Positions 10,571-20,900 of a stretch of 64,000 nucleotides of DNA are shown here, one piece after another; position 1 is the stretch's first letter, and each line of letters starts with the position of its first letter. The stretch is from Bradyrhizobium zhanjiangense (GTDB taxonomy: Bacteria > Pseudomonadota > Alphaproteobacteria > Rhizobiales > Xanthobacteraceae). The translations under genes were made by a program, and so were the position numbers. The notes under the pieces were generated by a model. It saw only the letters and a program-made list of their open reading frames with translations, was not told the origin of the DNA and ran no database searches. The stretch spans positions 806,001-870,000 of the forward strand of contig NZ_CP022221.1 in the NCBI RefSeq assembly GCF_004114935.1, written 5' to 3'.

Positions 10571-11518
10571 CTAATCCGTGTACCTGATGCGCGGGTCGAA
10601 CACCGCGTAGAGCATGTCGACGGTGAAATTCGCGAACACGACCACGACCGCGATGAACATCACGAGGTTCTGCACGATCGGATAGTCGCGCCAGCGGATT
10701 GCCTCGACCAGGAAGCGGGCGACGCCGGGGATGTTGAACACGGTCTCGGTCACGATCAGACCGCCGATCAGGAATGCCGCCTCGATGCCGATCACGGTGA
10801 TCACCGGCAAGATCGCGTTCTTCAGCGCGTGGTGATAGTTCACGGCGGCGTCGGATGCGCCCTTGGCGCGGGCGGTGCGGATATAATCCTGCCGCAGCAC
10901 CTCCAGCATCGAGGAGCGGGTGATGCGCATGGTCAGCGCGGCGCTGCGGAAGCCGACGGCGGCCGCCGGCACGGCATAGGTGGCAAATGCCTCGAGCCAG
11001 GTTTGCGGATTGGGATTGAAGATCGGCATCTGGCCGAACATCGCCACCGACGCGGTGAGGATCAAAAGGCCGAGCCAGAACGAGGGCAGGGACAATCCGC
11101 TGAGGCTGACGACACGCAGCGCATAGTCGAGCCGGGTGCCTTGCTTCACGGCGCTGATGACGCCGAGCGGGATGCCGATGGACGCTGAGAACAATAGCGC
11201 GAGGCCAGCAAGCCGCGCCGTGATCGGAATCCGCGGCAGGATCTCCTGAAGCGCCGGCTTCTCCGACACGTAGGAATAACCAAAGTCGCCGCGCAGAAGA
11301 CCGCTGATCCAGTGCCAATATTGCACGATCAGCGGCTCATCGATGCCGAGCTCCTTCTCCAGATTGGCCTTGTCGGCGGGATCGACATAGCCGGCCGCGG
11401 CGAACAGGATGTCGACGATGTTGCCGGGGACGACGCGCAGCAGGAAGAAGATGACGATCGAGATCCCGAACAGGGTCACGAGCATCAGGAACAGGCGTCG
11501 TACCAGATAGGCAAACAT
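10571..11518 (-). CDS. Peptide-type ABC transporter permease (DppB-like)
   Basis: This 315-residue inner-membrane protein starts MFAYLVRRLFLMLVTLFGIS, the typical DppB first helix. The conserved region FGYSYVSEKPALQEI follows, and the EAA loop RTARAKGASDAAVNYHHAL is clear. Together with the DppC-like protein it forms the membrane channel of the importer. It lies 35 bases after the binding-protein gene and 9 bases before the DppC-like gene. Confidence 0.93.
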   Translation of the reverse strand: MFAYLVRRLFLMLVTLFGISIVIFFLLRVVPGNIVDILFAAAGYVDPADKANLEKELGIDEPLIVQYWHWISGLLRGDFGYSYVSEKPALQEILPRIPITARLAGLALLFSASIGIPLGVISAVKQGTRLDYALRVVSLSGLSLPSFWLGLLILTASVAMFGQMPIFNPNPQTWLEAFATYAVPAAAVGFRSAALTMRITRSSMLEVLRQDYIRTARAKGASDAAVNYHHALKNAILPVITVIGIEAAFLIGGLIVTETVFNIPGVARFLVEAIRWRDYPIVQNLVMFIAVVVVFANFTVDMLYAVFDPRIRYTD

Positions 11519-11553
11519 GCACCGCCTCCTGTCGAACGCCTCAGCCGCCCGCG

Positions 11554-13152
11554 TTACTTGTCGAGCCAGACGTCCTCATAGCGAAAGCCGTTATAAGAGC
11601 TGTTCGACATGATCGTGATCCCCTTGACATAGGGCTGCCAGCAGGTGCCGGCCCGCGCGTGGAAGATGATCGGACGGGCAACATCCTCCTGCAGCTTCTT
11701 GTCGATGTCCCAGACCAGTTGCTTGCGCTTGCCAACATCGATCTCCTGCGACTGCACGTCGAACAGCTTCTCGATCTCCTTGTTGCAATAATTGGTGTAG
11801 TTCCGCTCCGAGCCGCAAGAGTAGTTCTCGTAGAAGGACTGGTCGGGATCGTCGACGGAATTTCCGGTCAGGTTCAGGCCGAGCATGTAATCCTTGCGTG
11901 CGACCTTCGGGAACCAGTTTGCAGTCTCCACGACGTCGAGTTCGCCGTCGATATAGATGCTCTTGAGCTGGTCGATCAGGATCACCGCGGGATCGCGATA
12001 TTCCGCGAGATTGCGTGTCGAGACCTTCACGGCGAGGTGCTTGTCGGGGCCGTAGCCGGCCTTCTGCATCAGCTTTCTGGCCTCCTCCCGGCTCGCGTTC
12101 ACGTTCGGGCCATAGCCTGGGATGGTCTCCAGCTTGTCCTTGGGCATGCCCCAGATGCCCTGCGGCGGCGGCAGCATGGTGCCGCCGATATCGGCTTGGC
12201 CCTCGAACAGGATGTCGACGAAGGCTTTGCGGTCGAGCGCCATCGCCATCGCCCGGCGGATGTCGATGTTGTCGAACGGCGCGGAAGTCGAATTGACGAT
12301 GATGTTGGTCGAAACGTTGGTCGGCTCGACTGCGCAGATCGCGTTTGGCGCCTGTGACTTGATATCCTTGAGGAGCGGGATCGTGATGTGCGTCGGGAAG
12401 GTCATGTCGAACTTGCCGGCGACGAAGGCGAGGATCGCGGTCGAGCGGTTCGTGATGATCGTGTACTCGATGCCGTCGAGATAGGGCAGGCCCTTCTTCC
12501 AGTAGTCCGGGTTTCGCGTCAGCTTGATCGATTCATTGGCCTTGAACTCGACGAACTTGAACGGGCCGGTTCCGACCGGATGGGTGCGCATGTCGGCCGG
12601 CGAGACGTGACAGGGGTAGATCGGCGTATAACCGGATGCGAGCATTGCCAGCAGCGATGGTTGCGGCCGCTTCAGGTCGAAGGAGACCTCGAAATCGCCG
12701 TTCGGCGTGACGTCGTTGACCTCATTGTACCAGGCCTTGCGCGGATTCTGCCGCAGCTTCTGCTGCGATTTGCCCATCAGGAGATCGAAAGTGCATTTGA
12801 CGTCGGCCGACGTGAACGGCTTGCCGTCATGCCATTTGACGCCCTGGTGCAGTTTGAAGGTCAGCTTCTTGTTGTCGCCGCTCCAGGACCAGCTCTCGGC
12901 CAGCTCTGGCCTCAGGGTATCAGGGCTGTTCTGCGCGACGTGCTGGTCATAGATGACCAGATTGTTGAACACCCCCATGAAGGGCACGTTGATCGAATAG
13001 GTCGCGCCCTCGAGGATGGACGCATTGGCCGGGCTATCGCGATGATACATCCGCAGGATCCCGCCCTGCTTGGGCTCGCCGGCAAGCGCAATGGTCGAAA
13101 ACGCCAGCAAAGATAGCGCCGCCGTCGCGGCGAGCGCCCGCACGCTCCGCAT
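11554..13152 (-). CDS. Peptide-type ABC transporter substrate-binding protein (SBP family 5)
   Basis: This 532-residue periplasmic protein begins with a signal peptide of about 25 residues ending in STIALAGEP. It has the family-5 features LTFKLHQGVKWHDGKPF (the cluster C signature region) and the downstream GTGPFKFVEF. I chose the ATG at 13152 because a GGGAGG lies upstream and the signal peptide begins there. It is the first gene of the importer operon. Family 5 members bind peptides but also opines, nickel, sugars or aromatic compounds. The ligand is therefore unknown; the neighbouring acyl-CoA genes suggest a carboxylic acid or small amide. Confidence 0.93.
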   Translation of the reverse strand: MRSVRALAATAALSLLAFSTIALAGEPKQGGILRMYHRDSPANASILEGATYSINVPFMGVFNNLVIYDQHVAQNSPDTLRPELAESWSWSGDNKKLTFKLHQGVKWHDGKPFTSADVKCTFDLLMGKSQQKLRQNPRKAWYNEVNDVTPNGDFEVSFDLKRPQPSLLAMLASGYTPIYPCHVSPADMRTHPVGTGPFKFVEFKANESIKLTRNPDYWKKGLPYLDGIEYTIITNRSTAILAFVAGKFDMTFPTHITIPLLKDIKSQAPNAICAVEPTNVSTNIIVNSTSAPFDNIDIRRAMAMALDRKAFVDILFEGQADIGGTMLPPPQGIWGMPKDKLETIPGYGPNVNASREEARKLMQKAGYGPDKHLAVKVSTRNLAEYRDPAVILIDQLKSIYIDGELDVVETANWFPKVARKDYMLGLNLTGNSVDDPDQSFYENYSCGSERNYTNYCNKEIEKLFDVQSQEIDVGKRKQLVWDIDKKLQEDVARPIIFHARAGTCWQPYVKGITIMSNSSYNGFRYEDVWLDK

Positions 13153-13365
13153 CCTCGTCCTCCCTGGACATCGGCCTTTTGGCCTGTTTGAGGGGACGAT
13201 AGCGATGGGCGTGGAGGGAGGCAACCGGCAAGGCCGCCCACGCTCTCGACAATTCGGATGACGGAAGGCCGCAGGGCTTCATTCTCTCACGATGCGAGAG
13301 TGCAGGTGCGAAGGGACGGTTCCTGTATCGATGTTGGGGCGCAAGCCACATCAACAAACTCCGGT

Positions 13366-13520
13366 GTCGTCCCGGACAAGCGCGCCCCAAGCGCGCGCCG
13401 ATCCGGGACCCATAGCCAGAGGGAGTGGTTTGGCGAAGACTCGGAGTTGCCTGCTCGCGCGACGATTGTTCCCTTTGGCTATGGGTCCCCGGTTCGCGAC
13501 CTCGTCGCGCCCGGGACGAT
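13366..13520. repeat. Family 1 palindromic repeat, copy 2
   Basis: This copy reads GTCGTCCCGGACAAGCGCG ... GATCCGGGACCCATAG on the left, GTTTGGCGAAGACTCGG in the middle and CTATGGGTCCCCGG ... CCGGGACGAT on the right. It takes up most of the 387-base gap 13153-13539 between the binding-protein gene and the ligase gene. The rest of that gap (13153-13365) must hold the promoter of the importer operon, but I see no clear -35/-10 pair. Confidence 0.88.
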
Positions 13521-13539
13521 GGCTGAGTGTGGCTGCGCC

Positions 13540-15090
13540 TCACACGATCCGCGATGCCTTGTTCCCCCAGTACCTATCCCGCAGCAGCCGCTTGTACAGC
13601 TTCCCCGTCGGCAGCCGCGGCAATTCCTTTTCGAAATCGACCGAGCGCGGCACCTTCTGCCGCGACAGCGATTTTGCGCAGAACGCGATCAGCTCTTCCG
13701 CCAGCGCAGGGCCCGGCACCACGCCCGGCATCGGTTGCACCACTGCCTTCACCTCTTCGCCGAGATCGGCATTGGGCACGCCGAACACCGCGGCGTCGGC
13801 GACCTTTGGGTGGGTGATCAGCAGATTTTCGCACTCCTGCGGGTAGATGTTCACGCCACCGGAGATGATCATGAAGGTCGCGCGATCGGTGAGGTAGAGG
13901 AAGCGGTCCTTGTCGACATAGCCGACGTCGCCGACTGTGCTCATGCTGCCGTCCGCCGAGCGCGCCTCCCGGGTCTTCTCCGGGTCGTTGAAATATTCGA
14001 ACGGCGAGGCGGTCTTGAACCAGACCTGGCCCGGCGTGCCGGTCGGGCATTCCCTCATGTTCTCGTCGAGGATGTGGAGATCGCCGAGCAGAACCTTGCC
14101 GACGGTGCCGCGATGGGCGAGCCACTCCTCGCTGTTGCAGGCGGTGAAGCCGAGGCCCTCGGTGGCGCCGTAATATTCATGGATGATCGGGCCCCACCAT
14201 TTGATCATGTCGTCCTTGACGAGGGCCGGGCAGGGCGCCGCGGCGTGGATCGCGATCTCCAGCGACGACAGATCGTAGCGGCTGCGCACCTCCTCCGGCA
14301 ACTTCAGCATGCGCGAGAACATCGTCGGCACCAGCTGGGTGTGGGTGATGCCCCATTGCTCGACGAGCTCAAGGTAACGCTCCGGATCGAAGCTCTCCAT
14401 GATGATCACGGTGCCGCCCATGCGGATCGTGAGATTGACCGCCGCCTGCGGCGCCGAGTGATAGAGCGGCGCCGGCGACAAATAGACCATGCCCTCGCGG
14501 TAGTGCCAAAGTTTCGTCAGGAAATCGAACAGCGGCAGATTGTGCTTTGGCGGCTCCTCCGGCAGCGGCCGCAGGATGCCCTTGGGCCGTCCGGTCGTGC
14601 CCGACGAATACAGCATCGCGGTGCCGAGCCACTCGTCTGCGATCGGCGTCGTCGGCAGATCGGCGGTCACCTCCGCAAGACCGACGATGCGGTCGCTCTC
14701 GCCCGGGCCATCGGCGACGATGCAGAGCTTGACGTCGGGGCAGGCCTGGATCGCCTCGCGCGCGATGTTGAGCTTCGCCACCGACGTGATCAGGATCTTG
14801 GATTGGCTGTTGACGAGGAGATAGGCGAGCTCGCCCGGTGTCAGGAAGGAGTTGATGCAGGTGTAGTAGAGGCCGGAGCGCTCGCCTGCGCCGCAGGCCT
14901 CGAGATAGCGCGAATTGTTCTCCATGAAGATCGAATAATGATCGAGCCGCTTCAGGCCGTGCCTGCGAAACAGATGCGCGAGGCGGTTGCTGCGTGCCTC
15001 CAGCTCGCGATAGGTAACGGTCTCGCCCGTCGCCGCCATGATGAAGGCAGGCTGGAGCGGACGTAGGCGGGCATGCTGACCTGGGTACAT
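13540..15090 (-). CDS. Acyl-CoA synthetase / AMP-dependent ligase
   Basis: This 516-residue enzyme activates a carboxylic acid to its CoA thioester through an acyl-adenylate. The AMP-binding P-loop is AMLYSSGTTGRPKGILRP, the adenine-contact motif is HEYYGATEGLG, and the C-terminal hinge and lysine regions are YLTDRATFMIISGGVNIYP and LPRLPTGKLYKRLL. I chose ATG 15090 because of GGAGGACTG directly upstream on the minus strand. It lies 19 bases after the alcohol dehydrogenase gene, so the two are co-transcribed. It may provide the acyl-CoA used by the dehydrogenase and carboxylase at the start of the window, which is inference. Confidence 0.93.
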   Translation of the reverse strand: MYPGQHARLRPLQPAFIMAATGETVTYRELEARSNRLAHLFRRHGLKRLDHYSIFMENNSRYLEACGAGERSGLYYTCINSFLTPGELAYLLVNSQSKILITSVAKLNIAREAIQACPDVKLCIVADGPGESDRIVGLAEVTADLPTTPIADEWLGTAMLYSSGTTGRPKGILRPLPEEPPKHNLPLFDFLTKLWHYREGMVYLSPAPLYHSAPQAAVNLTIRMGGTVIIMESFDPERYLELVEQWGITHTQLVPTMFSRMLKLPEEVRSRYDLSSLEIAIHAAAPCPALVKDDMIKWWGPIIHEYYGATEGLGFTACNSEEWLAHRGTVGKVLLGDLHILDENMRECPTGTPGQVWFKTASPFEYFNDPEKTREARSADGSMSTVGDVGYVDKDRFLYLTDRATFMIISGGVNIYPQECENLLITHPKVADAAVFGVPNADLGEEVKAVVQPMPGVVPGPALAEELIAFCAKSLSRQKVPRSVDFEKELPRLPTGKLYKRLLRDRYWGNKASRIV

Positions 15091-15109
15091 CAGTCCTCCG
15101 GCTTTTGGA

Positions 15110-16264
15110 TCATGCGGCAAGAAGCAGGATTTCACGCACTTGCGCCGGGCTGTCGATCCTGCGCGGATTGTGCGGGATCCAATTCGTGCGCATCGCCTGT
15201 GCGGCGATGGCGTCGAAATGCTCCGGCGACACACGCACCTCGGCGAGGCTGCGCGGCATGCCGAGCGAGCGAATGAAGGCATCGAGCACGTCGGCGGCAT
15301 CTCGGCCAGGAAAGCCCATGGCGGCCGCGACGATCATCTGGCGCTCGGCATTGTCGGGCGCATTCCAGCGCATCACCGCCGGCAGCATGACGCAGGAGGT
15401 GTAACCGTGCGGCACGTCGAAGGCCGCACCCAGCGCGTAGCCGATGCCGTGGCTCGCACCCATCGGCACGCCCGCTGCGAGTGCGCCCATCGACAGCCAG
15501 GTACCGATCTGCGCATCCATCCGCGCGTCGAGATCTGCAGGATCGGCCTTCACCCGCGGCAGCGCGTCGGCGAGCATGGCGAGGCCCTTCATCGATTGCG
15601 CGTCGGCATAAGGGTGCGTCTCGCGCGAGCAGATCGCTTCCACGCAATGGTCGACGGCGCGGACGCCGGTGGAGAGAAACAGCCATTCCGGCGTGTGCAC
15701 GGTGATCGCGGGATCGAGGATGGTCGCGCGCGGCACCATGAGCGGATGCCGCAGCATCTGCTTCACATTCGTGCTGCGGTCGGTCACGCCCGCGATCGCG
15801 CTGAACTCGCCGCCGGCGATCGTGGTCGGCACGCTGATCTGGCGCACTGTCGGCGCGGTCATCTCGGGTGCGACGCCCTTGTGCACGCGGATGCGCTCGA
15901 TGCCGCCGACATCGTCGATACCGTTGGCGAGGCAAAGCTGCACCGCCTTGGCGCCGTCGGTGATGGAGCCGCCACCGACGGTGACGATCAGATCGGCGTT
16001 CACCTCGCGCGCCGCATGGGTGGCGGCGATCACCGCCTCGCGCGGCGTATGCGCCGGCATGGCGTCGAACAGGCCGGCGCAGCGCTCGCCGAGCGCCTCC
16101 CTGATCTTCGTGATCTCGTCGGTCTGCCGGTTGAGCGTGTCCGAGACCATCAGGAAGGCGCGGCGCGTTCCCAGCCGGTCCATCTGCGCGACGATGGCTT
16201 CGGCTGCGGGATGGCCGAACACGACCTCCTCGATCGCGCCATAAACGACACGTCCCTGGTGCAC
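15110..16264 (-). CDS. Iron-containing alcohol dehydrogenase family protein
   Basis: This 384-residue NAD(P)-dependent oxidoreductase has the nucleotide-binding VTVGGGSITDGAKA. Metal ligands lie around VDHCVEAI and in HGIGYALGAAFDVPHGYTS, which carries the paired histidines. The N-terminal half resembles both alcohol dehydrogenases and maleylacetate reductases, and the sequence does not decide between them. Translation starts at GTG 16264, with GGGGAGG about eight bases upstream. It is the first gene of a two-gene unit with the acyl-CoA ligase, consistent with alcohol or aldehyde oxidation followed by CoA activation. Confidence 0.9.
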   Translation of the reverse strand: MHQGRVVYGAIEEVVFGHPAAEAIVAQMDRLGTRRAFLMVSDTLNRQTDEITKIREALGERCAGLFDAMPAHTPREAVIAATHAAREVNADLIVTVGGGSITDGAKAVQLCLANGIDDVGGIERIRVHKGVAPEMTAPTVRQISVPTTIAGGEFSAIAGVTDRSTNVKQMLRHPLMVPRATILDPAITVHTPEWLFLSTGVRAVDHCVEAICSRETHPYADAQSMKGLAMLADALPRVKADPADLDARMDAQIGTWLSMGALAAGVPMGASHGIGYALGAAFDVPHGYTSCVMLPAVMRWNAPDNAERQMIVAAAMGFPGRDAADVLDAFIRSLGMPRSLAEVRVSPEHFDAIAAQAMRTNWIPHNPRRIDSPAQVREILLLAA

Positions 16265-16425
16265 GCTTGTCCTCCCCGGACAATTCGTCTTGTTTTTGTA
16301 GGGGTAGTCTAGACGAGCAGTTGCGGCCCGTCATGCGCGAAGACGCTGGGCCTCTTCTTAACCCTCCCCCTCCAGGGCAGGGCTATCGCATATGGCGTGA
16401 ATAATGCTTCGGCATCGGCAGTGGG

Positions 16426-16592
16426 CTCCCTCTCCCGCTTGCGGGGGAGGGCGGGCGTGGGGTGCCTCCGCGTCGGGATTGTCGGGAATTGCGGAGGCGA
16501 TCCCAGTGCGGTGAGAGCCCTCACCCGCCGCGCTCGGGACGATGCTTCGCATCGCCCGGGACGCGTCGGCCTCTCCCGCAAGCGGGAGAGGC
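16426..16592. repeat. Family 3 repeat (CTCCCTCTCCCGCTTGCGGG type), copy 1
   Basis: This is the full-length form: CTCCCTCTCCCGCTTGCGGG at the left, GGTGCCTCCGCGTCGGG and CCCTCACCCGCCGCGC inside, then CCTCTCCCGCAAGCGGGAGA at the right. It lies in the 523-base gap 16265-16787 between divergent genes. Apart from this repeat I see no gene in that gap. Confidence 0.87.
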
Positions 16593-16787
16593 GGAGCAAA
16601 CTCGCGGGTGGTCCCCGCGAAATGCATATCGGCTAATCCCCCTGTCAACCCGCCATCCGGTCAGGGCATGCGGCCGGGCATTGCGCGTGCATTGGTCTTG
16701 AAGAGTTCATCATTGCCGCCCATGTTGTGTCCCCCGCGAGTGGGCGCCTATCCCGCATTTTCCGCGGCTTTTATGCGAGGACCTGGG

Positions 16788-17987
16788 ATGACTGGACCGG
16801 ACGGAAGCGAGCAGATTGTCAAAAAGCACGATTTCGTTCAGCACAGCGCAATTGCCGGGCTTCTCGCCGCGGCATTCGCCCTGTCCGGCTGCGACAAGCC
16901 GGCGTCGCAGGCCGCTGCCCCGCCGCCGGTGCCGGTGACGGTCGCCCAACCGGTCAAGCGCACTGTCACTGATTGGGACGAGTTCACCGGTCGCTTCGAG
17001 GCGGTCGAGGAGGTGCAGGTGCGCCCCCGCGTCGGCGGCTTCGTCAACTCGGTCGAGTTCCAGGACGGCGCCATCGTGCGTCAGGGCGATCTGCTCTACG
17101 TGATCGATTCCCGTCCGTTCGAGGCGGTGGCTGCGCAGGCAGAGGGTCAGCTGTCGGACGCGCGGGCCAAAGTGGAGCTTGCCAAGCGCGAGCTCGACCG
17201 CGGTCTCAACCTGGTGCAGACCAGCGCGGTCTCGGAGCAGGTCGTCGATCAGCGCCGCCAGGCCTTGCAGGCCGCACATGCGGCCGAGACGCAGGCCGAG
17301 GGCGCGCTGAAGGCCGCCAAGCTCAACATCGAGTTCACGCATGTGACGGCGCCGCTGACCGGTCGCGTCAGCCGCCACCTCGTCAGTCCCGGCAATCTCG
17401 TGCAGGGCAGCGACAACGGCGCTTCGACGCTGCTGACCTCGATCGTCACGCTGGATCCGATCTACATCTATTTCGACATGGATGAGGCGACCTTCATCAA
17501 ATACAGCAAATTATGGTTCGAGGGGCGGCGCCCAAGTTCGCGCGACACCGCGAACCCGGTGCAGGTGACGCTGGCCGGTGAAACCAAGCCGTCGCATGAG
17601 GGCACCGTGAACTTCCTCGACAACCGCCTCGATGTCTCGACCGGCACGCTGCGCAGCCGCGCGGTGGTCAAGAACACCGACCTGTCGATCCTGCCCGGCC
17701 AGTTCGGGCGTGTCCGCCTGATCGGCAGCGCGCCCTATGAGGCGCTGCTGATTCCGGACGTCGCTATCGCGACCGACCAGTCCCGCAAGATCGTGTTCGT
17801 GGTGAAGCCCGATGACACGGTCGAGGCGCGTCCCGTGGTGCTCGGGCCGCTCGATGACGGCCTGCGCGTGATCCGCGAAGGGTTGAAGGCGGAGGACCGC
17901 GTCATCGTCAATGGCATCCAGCGCGCCCGCGTCGGCGCCAAGGTCACCCCGCAGACCGCGCAAGCCCCGGCCGGTGGCAAGTCATGA
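16788..17987 (+). CDS. RND efflux system periplasmic adaptor subunit (membrane fusion lipoprotein)
   Basis: This 399-residue protein links an RND pump to an outer-membrane channel. The N-terminal signal ends in the lipobox LSGC (cysteine near residue 30), so it is probably lipid-anchored to the inner membrane. The lipoyl half-motif VEEVQVRPRVGGFV, an alpha-hairpin of about 80 residues (AKVELAKRELDRG to AEGALKAAK) and the beta-barrel region with TGTLRSRAVV are all visible. I chose ATG 16788 because of CGAGG upstream; ATG 16773 is an alternative. The stop overlaps the pump gene start. No outer-membrane factor gene lies nearby. Confidence 0.92.
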   Translation: MTGPDGSEQIVKKHDFVQHSAIAGLLAAAFALSGCDKPASQAAAPPPVPVTVAQPVKRTVTDWDEFTGRFEAVEEVQVRPRVGGFVNSVEFQDGAIVRQGDLLYVIDSRPFEAVAAQAEGQLSDARAKVELAKRELDRGLNLVQTSAVSEQVVDQRRQALQAAHAAETQAEGALKAAKLNIEFTHVTAPLTGRVSRHLVSPGNLVQGSDNGASTLLTSIVTLDPIYIYFDMDEATFIKYSKLWFEGRRPSSRDTANPVQVTLAGETKPSHEGTVNFLDNRLDVSTGTLRSRAVVKNTDLSILPGQFGRVRLIGSAPYEALLIPDVAIATDQSRKIVFVVKPDDTVEARPVVLGPLDDGLRVIREGLKAEDRVIVNGIQRARVGAKVTPQTAQAPAGGKS

Positions 17988-20900
17988 ATCTTGGCCGCCT
18001 CTCCATCAACCAGCCCATCCTGGCGATGGTGCTGTCGATCGTGCTGCTGATCGTCGGCGCGATCGCCTACACCACGCTGCCGGTCTCCGAATATCCGCAA
18101 GTGGTGCCGCCCACCGTGGTCGTCACCACGCAATATCCCGGCGCCTCCGCGCAGACTGTGTCCGACACGGTCGCAGCTCCCATCGAGCAGGAGATCAACG
18201 GCGTCGAGGACATGCTGTATCTCTACAGCCAGGCGACCTCGAACGGCCAGCTCACCATCACCGTCACCTTCAAGCTCGGCACCGATCTCGACAAGGCCCA
18301 GGTGCTGGTGCAGAACCGCGTCGCCATCGCGCAGCCGCGCCTGCCGGAGGAAGTGCAGCGCAACGGCGTCACCACGCGCAAGAACTCGCCCGACATCCTG
18401 ATGGTCGTGTTCATGCTGTCGCCGGACGACACGTTCGACCAGCTCTACATCTCGAACTACGCGCTGCTCCAGGTCCGCGACCAGCTGCTGCGTCTCGACG
18501 GCGTTGGCGACATCCAGATCTTTGGCGCACGCGACTATTCGATGCGACTGTGGCTCGATCCTGACCGGATCGCCAATCTCGGCCTGACCTCGGCCGAGGT
18601 GCTCGCGGCGATCCGCGCCCAGAACCTGCAGATCGCCGGCGGCCAGATCGCCGAGCCGCCGATCGCCGACCGCGCCTTCCAGCCGAATCTGACCTTCACG
18701 GGACGCCTGAAGGACCAGAAGCAGTTCGAGGACATCCTGATCAAGGCCGGCTCCGACGGCCGGGTCGTTCGTCTGCGCGACGTTGCCCGCATCGAGCTAG
18801 GGGCATTGGCGTATTCCACCAACAGCTTCCTGCTGCGCAAATCGGCGGTGGCCATGCTGGTGACCCAGCGGCCCGGATCAAACGCGCTCGCGACGGCGAA
18901 AAACATCTCCGACACGATGACGAAGCTCAAGGCGAGCTTCCCTCGCGGTCTCGACTACAATATCGGCTACAATCCGACCGAATTCATCGCGCAGTCGGTC
19001 CACGAGTTGATCAAGACCATCTACGAGGCCATGCTGCTCGTGGTCGTCGTGGTGCTGGTGTTCCTGCAAGGATGGCGGCCCGCGATCATTCCGATCATCG
19101 CGATACCGGTGTCGCTGGTCGGCACCTTCGCGGTAATGGCGGCGCTGGGCTTCTCCATCAACAATCTCACGCTGTTCGGCCTCGTGCTCGCCGTCGGCAT
19201 CGTGGTCGACGACGCCATCGTCGTGGTCGAGAATGTCGAGCGGCATCTCGAGCACGGCATGAGCCGGCGCGATGCGGCGCTGAAGACGATGGAAGAGGTT
19301 GGCGGCGCGCTGGTCTCGATCGCGCTGGTGCTGTGCGCGGTGTTTGTTCCGACCGCGTTCCTGGGCGGCATTTCCGGCCAGTTCTTCCAGCAATTCGCCG
19401 TCACCATCGCGGTCGCGACTGCGATTTCCTGCTTCTGCTCGCTGACGCTGTCGCCGGCGCTGGCCTCGCAGATCCTGGTGCCGCACGAGGAGAAGAAGCC
19501 GCCGGCTGCCTGGAATGTCATTGCGCGGGGCTGGGATGCCTTCACTGGCGTGTTCAACCGCGTGTTTGAGCGGCTGGCGCATGGTTATGCCGGTCTTGCC
19601 AATTTCGTGATCCGCCACTCCGTTGCGATGCTCCTGATCTACGTCGTGCTCATCGGCAGCGCCGGCTGGCTGATCGTGACCACGCCGCAGGGCTTCATTC
19701 CGGCGCAGGATCGCGGCTACGTCATCGTATCCGTGCAATTGCCGGGTGCGGCGTCACTGGCACGTACCACCGAGGTCGTGCGCGAGATCGAGCGGATCTC
19801 GCTGGATACGCCGGGCATCGTCCGCGTTGCGGCCTTCGCCGGCTTCTCCGGCGCCACCCGCACCCAGGCCGGCAATGCGGCGGCGCTGTTTCCAGTGTTC
19901 GACGAACCCGAGGCGCGGCTCAAGAAGGGACTGTCCGCCAACGCCATCACGGCCGAGCTGCGCAAGCGCCTGTCCGCGATCCAGGGCGCGTTCATCATCG
20001 TGATTCCGCCACCGGCTGTGCCGGGCATCGGCACCGGCGGCGGCTTCACCATCCGCATCCAGGACCGCCAGGGTCGCGGGCCCGAAATGCTCGCCGCCGC
20101 GACCGACGAGCTGGTCGCCGCCGCGCGCAAGGCACCAAGTCTCACCTCGGTGTTCTCGCCGTTCACGGCCAATACGCCGCAGCTCTTCGTCGACATCGAC
20201 CGCACCAAGGCGCAGAAGCTCGGTGTTCCCATCTCCAACATCAACGACACGATCCAGACCTATTTCGGATCGACCTATGTCAACGACTTCAATCTGTTCG
20301 GCCGCACCTACCACGTCACCGCGCAGGCCGATTTCCCCTACCGCAAGGAGCCCAGCGATCTCGCACGCCTGCGCACGCGCAACGCCTCCGGCGACATGGT
20401 GATGCTCGGCAGTGTTGTCGAGTTTAGGGATGTCTCGGGTCCCGACCGCGTCGCGCGCTATAATCTTTACGCCGCGTCCGAATTGCAGGGCGAGCCGGCG
20501 CCGGGCACCAGCTCGACCACCGCACTCAACACCATCAAGAAGCTCGCGGACGACACGCTGCCGAGTGGCTTCAGCTTCGAATGGACCGACCTGTCCTATC
20601 AGCAGGTCACCGGCGGCAATGCCGGTCTCTACGTGTTTCCGATCTGCGTGCTGTTCGTTTATCTCGTGCTCGCCGCCCAATATGGCAGCTGGACGCTGCC
20701 GTTCGCGGTGATCCTGATCGTGCCGATGTGCCTGCTCGCTGCCACCATCGGCGTGCGCATCATGGGGCAGGACGTCAACATCCTCACCCAGATCGGCTTC
20801 GTGGTGCTGGTGGGATTGGCGGCAAAGAACGCGATCCTGATCGTCGAGTTTGCACGCGATATCGAGAACGAAGGCAAGCCGCGGCTCGAGGCTGTCATTG

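Noticed and set aside
13258..15066. Long plus-strand open frame of about 600 codons opposite the acyl-CoA ligase gene
   Set aside because: It is arginine/histidine-rich with no domain pattern and mirrors the real ligase gene. Such antisense frames are common in high-GC DNA.
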